Source of the DNA: Halisarca cf. caerulea
Taxonomy: Eukaryota; Porifera; Demospongiae; Chondrillida; Halisarcidae
Reading direction: 5' to 3'
DNA length: 64,000 nt
NCBI GenBank assembly: GCA_963170055.1
Contig: CAUJGJ010000397.1
Coordinates: forward strand, 3,313,501-3,377,500
The notes under the pieces were generated by a model. It was not told where the DNA came from and searched no databases. It saw nothing but the letters and a program-made list of their open reading frames with translations. A program made the position numbers and the translations under genes. Below, one piece after another: positions 58,561-64,000 of the stretch. Positions within the stretch are counted from its first letter, which is position 1. Every line of letters starts with the position of its first letter.

Positions 58561-59653
58561 CCTTACGCTCGGCAATTTTCAGTTGTTTAAACTTGCGTCA
58601 TTTCAGCGCGAGTAGCCATACTAAACGAAGTAGTGACGTCAAACGGATCTGTTATATACGTCATATCCGGAATGGAGGTTTTGGTAAAGGTTTTGACCGG
58701 AAGTTGACTATTTTCTCATTCAAGGAAGAATTGGAGCCGATTTTTCGCCATGTTTTGGTAATTTGATGGGTATATCTACCATTTAAACCCAACTTGTATG
58801 AACGTGTCAGTGGCCCTTTAAGGCACAAAACGGCTTTTTGCCTTTTCAAAGTCGATACGATTCGAAAAGATTCCGCTATTGCTAAACCACTGTAAGCGCC
58901 CGCTACTGATGACGTATTACAACGTTTACCTTCTGTTGGTAATGACGTATGGGTAAAATGTGACAAATTCCACAAATTCCATAACTTTGTCGCCTGTAAT
59001 CCCCAACTTCCAAAAAGCGCTATAATGCCCCTGTGTTATGTTTAGTGGCCATAAAAGAGTCAATTGTCTCAAATTCCAGGTTGGTGACATTTTGGATGCA
59101 ATGGGAAGAGCAATGAGGTTATGTGTTGCCATTTCTTTCTACAGTCTGTTGTTGCCCCAAACGGACTGATTGCCCACATGTTTGGCCCAATTGAGGGTAG
59201 AAGACATGACGCGTTTATGCTGGGAGCTAGTGGACTGACACAAAAAATGCAGAGGTTTCAGCAAACAAACTGCCAACCTTACGTAATATATGGTGATCCT
59301 GCCTATGGTGTCACTGCAAACATCCTCGCTCCATTTCGAGGATCACAACTATCGAGGCAGCAGGTTGAATTCAACAAGGCCATGAGTAAAGTTCGTGTCA
59401 GTGTCGAATGGACATTTGGGAAGACCTGTCAGTACTTCTCTTATGTTGACTTCAAGAGGTACAACAAAGTCCTCCTGCAGCCGTTTGCCAAGTACTATTC
59501 GGTAGCATCCCTACTGACCAATTGTCATACTTGTTTGTATGGGTCATTGACCACTACCTATTTTGGTGTGGAGCCACCTTCACTTGAAACTTATCTATCC
59601 AATATGTAAATAAAAAATGTGAACATGGTATTACATGTACTGATGTCTGCATG

Positions 59654-60565
59654 TCAGTGTTTGGAAGCCAGCTTTTGTATTAATTCTAGCATGGCCTTTC
59701 TTTCCGCTACTTCCAGTTCAAATCTCCTTTTCTGTTCTTCTTGGGCTCATTTCCTTTCTTCTTCTTCTTGGTCCATTTTTCTTCTCTTAAGATCCAATTC
59801 GAGCTTCCTAATCTCAAGTTCTTTTGTCTTCAATTCAGCCTTTTTTTCAAATTTCGATTCCAAGAGATCGATAACAGATAACTTTGAGGCTCTCTTGCGT
59901 TTCCCTTTACCTGCATGCGTAGTAACAGAAGACAAATGGTAAATGTGATGCATGTACGTGTAGTTGCACCCAAACATTCTAGCACAGACGCACCTTGCAC
60001 CATTGATGATCCTGAGTGGGATGCTTGACGTTTCCTCTCTGCATGTAGAATTTATACACCTATAATACAACTATAACATTGTGCATAGACAAACAACTTA
60101 CGGCCCATAGTCTCCATGGCGACCTGTCATTTCCTCCCCCTTCGCTTTATCATCTTGCTCCTTTTGCTTTTTTTCTTGTTTTGCCTTATTCAGGGCAGTG
60201 AGGACATCCCTCCTATATGTGGAGATGTCCTCCAGTAGCTGGGTTAATTCCCCATAATCCTCCTCAGTTCCCGACCTACAGTGGTTGTCGATGATTGCAA
60301 AGGATCCAAAAAACTGCAAAGAAAAACAATCAGCTAACCTTTTTAGTGACTTGGCATCCTCGGTCTTGAATTTATCAAGCAGCCTGTCCAGCCTTTCCCT
60401 GCAGCCCCGTCCTTTCAGCTCGACCAGTTTCTCGATAGTTGAAAAAAGGATACTGAGCTTCTCAGCAATCTTTTCCCAGTCTGCAGACTTTGTTGGCCGG
60501 GCAGAGGCTACTTCTTTCGCCAGAGACAAGTCGTTGGAGAGCTCAGGCCACCGAAATTGAGGCAT
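59654..60565 (-). pseudogene. Harbinger Myb/SANT-like accessory protein with one in-frame TGA
   Basis: ATG at 60565 (MPQFRWPELSNDLSLAKEV), an upstream in-frame ATG at 60646 being less likely. The first exon is a Myb/MADF-like three-helix region (DWEKIAEKLS..RGCRERLDRLLDKF); a splice to SGTEEDYGELTQLLEDI follows, then a Lys/Glu coiled coil, a short exon (RKRQASHSGSS) and a final coiled coil. The frame is interrupted by TGA at 59747-59749 but continues open to a TGA at 59654-59656. PIF/Harbinger elements need such a partner to carry the transposase to the nucleus and bind DNA. Convergent with the transposase gene. Confidence 0.75.
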
Positions 60566-61093
60566 GGTTGAACCGACTAGGTTGACAAAACGACAGATGC
60601 AGAAAACGGCCTTCGTAGTTGGCACCAAAGTAGTCAACAAGCACATTTTGCGTAATAAATGTTGACAACAGAAGTACTGTAACCGTTTTCAACTCACCAA
60701 ACGTGGATGAGAACTAGAAGAAGAGAGCAAAACACACAGGGAGCAGACGTACGCGTAGAGCACCTTTCACAGGTTGGAAACGTGTCAAATGAACCTGTGA
60801 CTTGTGGTTTGCGGTCGCCCACGTGACTTTCCCACACGTTACAGGTTACGCGTACGGCCGAAAAGTGAAATTTAAATCTCCCTATTGCCTCTATGTCCAC
60901 GTGGAGTGCCACGTGGTTGAGAAGTAGTGTTGAACTGTAGAAGTGTAGAAGTAGAGTGTATGTAGTGTCAACCGTGTTCGACTGTTCTTTGCTAATAATT
61001 AGTGCTTTTGTTGTTGTTGTTCAAGTGTTGCTCGGCGCTACAAGTCACTTCGTATCACAATCTGCACATTTTCTATGAACGAATACTACATTT

Positions 61094-61111
61094 TGGGGGC
61101 CAGTCCGGGAT
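61094..61111 (+). other. primer-binding-site-like sequence
   Basis: TGGGGGCCAGTCCGGGAT resembles the tRNA-Pro primer site used by many LTR elements, with two differing bases. It lies directly after the likely LTR end. Confidence 0.5.
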
Positions 61112-61204
61112 TTCTTGTTGTGACCGATCACTACATAGATCCAGAGAATCATCATATCTAGAGCTGAATCGCTATCATTGGAGCTGGACTCCGTACGGCT
61201 AGAA

Positions 61205-61936
61205 ATGGAGAAACTAAAAGCGGAGAATGCAAAACTGCGGGTTGTGAAGGGGGTCGACGTCGCAACACCTTCGGAAGAGACAGAACTATTGTACCAATAA
61301 GCGGTCAGCGATCTGGCTCAAAGAGACGAGGAGGTCGCTAGGCTTCACGGTAACCTTGATACGGTGGAGGAAGAGCTTTGGCAGTTGACTGCAGAGATGG
61401 AGGTCGTCAAGGACCGAGCAGAGTTGGAGCTTCATCGTACACTGGCAAAGGAACGTGATAAGTGGGAGCAGCGGGAAAAACGACTGGTTCAACAGCTACG
61501 AGAATTGTGATCGAACTCGGGAACGAATGTGGGAGATAGAGAATCTACCCCCGTGCAGGTGGATCTGTCCAGTGCTGGAGGGGAAGATCCAGAAGTTGAG
61601 GATGGAGGTCTCGAGGAAGTGGAAGAGCCTGGTGTGCCTGCTCCTACCAGGAGATTGACTCCACAGTCTGTCCCACTACTCTCTAAATTCAGTGGAGAAG
61701 ATCCTAACCCCGGTGAGCTTTTTCAAGAGTGGAAGGAGCAATTTGAGTTGACAGCAGATCTGCTAAAGTGGGACGACAGAGCAAAGTTATTGAATCTCAT
61801 CAGCCGGATGAGGGGCCAAGCATACGCTTTTTATCGTTCGTGTACTGTGACCCAGAGAGGGAGCTATAGCAAGTTGGTTCATGAGGCTTTGAAAGCATTG
61901 TTAAATACACCGCATCCGTCGGGAAAGTTGGCCAGA
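61205..61936 (+). pseudogene. gag-like coiled-coil ORF fused to RNase H tail
   Basis: From MEKLKAENAKL at 61205: coiled coil, then PLLSKFSGEDPNPGELFQEW and LLNLISRMRGQAYAFY, typical of Gypsy-group gag. In-frame stops are TAA near 61299 and TGA at 61508-61510. Around 61890 gag runs without a break in frame into NTPHPSGKLAR, which belongs to the RNase H end of pol, showing an internal deletion. A TAG at 61937-61939 closes the frame. Confidence 0.75.
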
Positions 61937-63030
61937 TAGGGTCTTATTCTACAGGAACTGGATGTGGTCATCCATTACCAACCAGGTAGGAAAAACATGA
62001 AGGCGGATGCTTTATCTCGCCACCCCTGAGACTAATGAAGAAGAAGATCATCGAGTAGTGGCTGCTATAGATAGGGAATCTGCTCAGGCCGGGGACAAGC
62101 CCCTTTCCACATTGACACTAAGTGATCGTCAGCATCAAGATCTGCAACTTCGCCCCTTAATCTTGTTCCAGGAGAAAGGTAGCCTGCCTGATGACCCTGT
62201 GGAGGCCAAGATTGTTGTTGCAAGCCAAACCCAGTACACACTCATTGATGGAGTCCTTTATCATGTCAAATCGGATGGTTCCTTGCGGATTGTACCGCCC
62301 CAAGGGGAAAGAAGGGTCCTTTTCGATGATGTGCACTCAGGAGCTTTTGGGGCACATCTGGGTGATGTTAAGACATACAGCTCGCTCAGTCAACATTACT
62401 GGTGGCCGAGAATGAGAAGTGACTTCGCTACTTGGAGCAAATCATGCCTTGTTTGTGCCACTCGTCATGTGGGGAAACCCACAAAACCGTACTTGACACC
62501 TATCCCTGTTGGTGGACCATTTGACCGCATTGGAGTGGATGTTTTGCAGGTGCCGAAATCTTCTAAGGGAAACCAATATGCAGTGGTCTTCATCGATTAT
62601 CTTACAAAATAGCCCGAGGTGTTTGCCACTAAGGACCAGATGTCTCTCACCATTGCCAAACTTCTCGTGGAAAAGATTGTGCCTAGGCATGGTGTGCCCT
62701 CTCAGCTGTTGTCGGACAGAGGAGCTGCCTTCCTTTCTGGCCTAATGTAGGAATTGTACTGCCTTCTTGGGATTCACAAGGTAAACACCACAGCTTACCA
62801 TCCCCAGACCGATGGTCTGGTGGAACGTTTTCACCGTACCCTAGTGCAGATGTTATCAAAGACTACCCTTTGAAATGGCAGGGATTGGGATGAGTGTTTG
62901 CCTTATGTATTGTTTGCATACCGCACAAGTGCACAAGCTTCAACTGGAGAATCGCCGTTCTTCTTGCTTTACAGAAGGGATGCTCAGTTACCCACAGAGG
63001 CTGTACTTCAGTCTACAGTTGATCGTCAGA
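61937..63030 (+). pseudogene. pol remnant: RNase H tail and integrase
   Basis: LILQELDVVIHYQPGRKNMKADALSR ends the RNase H region; the frame shifts at about 62030. Integrase: HxxH-type zinc region reduced to SQHYWWPRMRSDF..KSCLVCATRH, then GVDVL, LSDRGAAF and LVERFHRTL with Asp, Asp and Glu. In-frame TAG at about 62610 and 62748 and TGA at about 62870. It ends in LPYVLFAYRTSAQASTGESPF. Not functional. Confidence 0.85.
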
Positions 63031-63590
63031 TCAGGCTTGTCATCAGGATGGGTCCTCAGGGCATGGATTTGTGCCATGATAACCAGATCTAATTCAGAAT
63101 GTGACAGCTGCAAGCAGTTGTTCCTAGCTTGTGAGATGGTAGATAGAGACAGCTGACTGGAACAAGGTGTTTTCTTGGGACCCAGACTACAGCCGCAAGA
63201 TTCTTCAATAAATGCTTGGACGGTCTCTTCTTCCTTCTTGTCTTCGAAGCTGCTGTCGACTGCTACGCTATCATGGCTCTCTGTTACAGACTGTACAGTC
63301 ACTACATTGCCGAATGAGTCGTTTTCCGACGTTCTTGGCGGCTACAGGTGCTCTTCTTTCGAATCGTGACACGATTGATCTTGGGATCTTCTTCTGCAGA
63401 CTTTGGTTGGTCAGTAGAGTCTGGGAACAAGTCCCAAACATCGTCTTCGTCTTCTGCTAGGCTTTCGTCCTGGTCAGAGGCATGGAATTCCACATAATAG
63501 TCTTCTTCGGCAAGCCTAAACTCTTCTTCGAGTCTTTTCCACGCTTCGTCAAAACAAAATCGCTGCTGCTCAGCTATGTGTCACAGGAAA
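63000..63590 (-). pseudogene. fragment of an acidic, Cys-containing protein, unrecognised
   Basis: On the minus strand: WKRLEEEFRLAEEDYY..DQDESLAEDEDDVWDLFPD in one frame (to about 63302), then ESHDSVAVDSSFEDKKEEETVQAF and LSHSELDLVIMAQIHAL in another (63302 to about 63000). The frame change falls near 63300 and could be a lost intron or a lesion. Its sense opposes the Gypsy remnant, and the two meet at about 63030. It is probably part of another TE; I cannot name it. Confidence 0.5.
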
Positions 63591-63599
63591 TAGGCCAAG

Positions 63600-64000
63600 T
63601 GTGGTATCATTCGAAAGCTCTTACAACCACGAACAAAGTGTACATACTTGCAAAGCCCTCGCATGCATTATTTCCGGAGACCGACAACACTATTCGTGCG
63701 AACACATTATTTCCGTTTCCTGAAATATTTGAGCAACTACACGAATCCCCTTTTTAGTGTGGACACCCACATATACAGCATCACCAACTTTGAAAGGAAC
63801 GGCGCTGTAGGAAGCATGAGAGGAGGATGCTTTCTCCAACAAGGCCTTTTCTCCTCCACCTCCTCAGCACCAGGGTCAATGTATGACCCATAGTAAGTTA
63901 GCACAATATATGTACACAAAGTCTACCTCTTTAAATATACATATATATACTTTTATGTTTTATATATTCCCACACCCTTTCTTTACAGATATACGAGCAA
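63600..64000. other. no supported gene at window end
   Basis: AT-rich with short ORFs lacking motifs. A phrase near 63815 (GAGAGGAGGATGCTTTCTCC) resembles one near 51880 (GAGAGGAGGATCCTGTCTCC), a possible shared repeat. Confidence 0.4.

Larger units (their letters stand above)
54734..58817. mobile_element. Kolobok element copy 1, two convergent genes, apparently intact
   Basis: TIRs AGGGCCACTGACAC at both ends, each flanked by TTAA (54730-54733, 58818-58821). Contents: a P2X7-ballast-like three-exon gene (54942-55739, plus strand) and a nine-exon THAP transposase (58560-55779, minus strand), with stops only 39 bases apart. No broken frame found. Confidence 0.9.
53633..59035. mobile_element. 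TIR element (CACAGG ends) carrying Kolobok copy 1
   Basis: The ends are inverted copies of CACAGGNNCATTATAGCGC plus TTTT, flanked by TT on both sides; removing the element with one TT restores the Harbinger exon. CACAGG ends with a 2-bp duplication hint at the CACTA/CMC group, weakly. About 1.3 kb is its own non-coding sequence; the rest is the Kolobok element inserted at a TTAA within it. Confidence 0.78.
52862..59609 (+). pseudogene. PIF/Harbinger transposase, multi-exon, split by nested elements
   Basis: Exons with GT-AG sites: about 52862-52881 (MAATAQR), 52952-53131, 53194-53392, 53453-53632, then after the insertion 59036-59079 and 59145-59609 (stop TAA). Landmarks: acidic start (YFDSSDDSYSDEED), NCWGFIDGTARPISRP (first Asp), SGHKRVNCLKFQ, QSVVAPNGLIAHMFGP, VIYGDPAYGV (second Asp) and VRVSVEWTFGK (Glu). 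The coding sequence resumes exactly across the insertion (53632 to 59036). An in-frame TAG at 53546-53548 lies just before the first Asp motif. The neighbour at 59654-60565 is the expected Myb-like partner. Confidence 0.85.
60930..63040 (+). mobile_element. Ty3/Gypsy-type LTR element, decayed, inner part deleted
   Basis: A probable 5' LTR end (ACTACA near 61090) precedes a primer-site-like TGGGGGCCAGTCCGGGAT. Gag follows, then an abrupt switch to the RNase H end and integrase, so protease and most reverse transcriptase are gone. It stops near 63040 inside the integrase C-terminal region, and no 3' LTR was seen. LTR limits are inference. Confidence 0.78.

Overview
This window looks like nuclear DNA from a non-vertebrate animal, most likely a marine one such as a sponge or cnidarian (inference). 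Genes carry GT-AG introns, long CA/TG and TA microsatellites are everywhere, and the mobile element families are typical of animals. I found no rRNA, tRNA, operon or CRISPR signal. Almost everything recognisable is a transposable element (TE). The only candidate host gene is a six-exon gene of unknown function at 244-6429.

Layout. 244-6429: unknown six-exon gene with two small elements in its introns. 7200-16865: a Helitron whose long ORF starts with two 2A translation-skipping motifs, followed by a Rep/helicase protein ending in an OTU protease domain. 17410-18053: terminal-inverted-repeat (TIR) element. 19590-21300: TG-rich minisatellite. 23079-30190: pogo/Tigger element carrying a HIRAN-domain gene, split at its third catalytic Asp codon by an intact two-gene Kolobok element (24259-28748). 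30649-31840: internally deleted relative of the 2A Helitron. 32762-39897: unrecognised 2A-bearing gene on the minus strand, split by a piggyBac element (35305-38355). 43030-48062: ISL2EU-type element (YqaJ nuclease with PHD finger, plus THAP/DDE transposase) surrounded and invaded by hairpin-ended elements, one of them split by a Tc1/mariner-like MITE. 52862-60565: PIF/Harbinger element (transposase plus Myb-like protein) split by a TIR element, which is itself split by a second intact Kolobok element (54734-58817). 60930-63040: decayed Ty3/Gypsy LTR element.

How parts work together. Both Kolobok copies have two convergent genes inside TIRs flanked by TTAA: a multi-exon transposase and a small Cys-rich protein resembling the C-terminal ballast domain of P2X7 receptors. 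The Helitron and its deleted relative share a conserved region between two 2A motifs, so one translation product should yield three chains: a Cys-rich leader, a membrane-anchored peptide with N-glycosylation sequons, and the replication protein.

Decay. Two recurring kinds of damage appear: single-base losses next to short T or A runs (piggyBac, pogo, ISL2EU) and in-frame TGA codons where an Arg CGA codon is the likely ancestor (Helitron, ISL2EU genes, Harbinger Myb gene, gag). Calls rest on motif reading, splice-phase checks and repeats compared within the window. No database search was possible, and exon edges may be off by a base or two.
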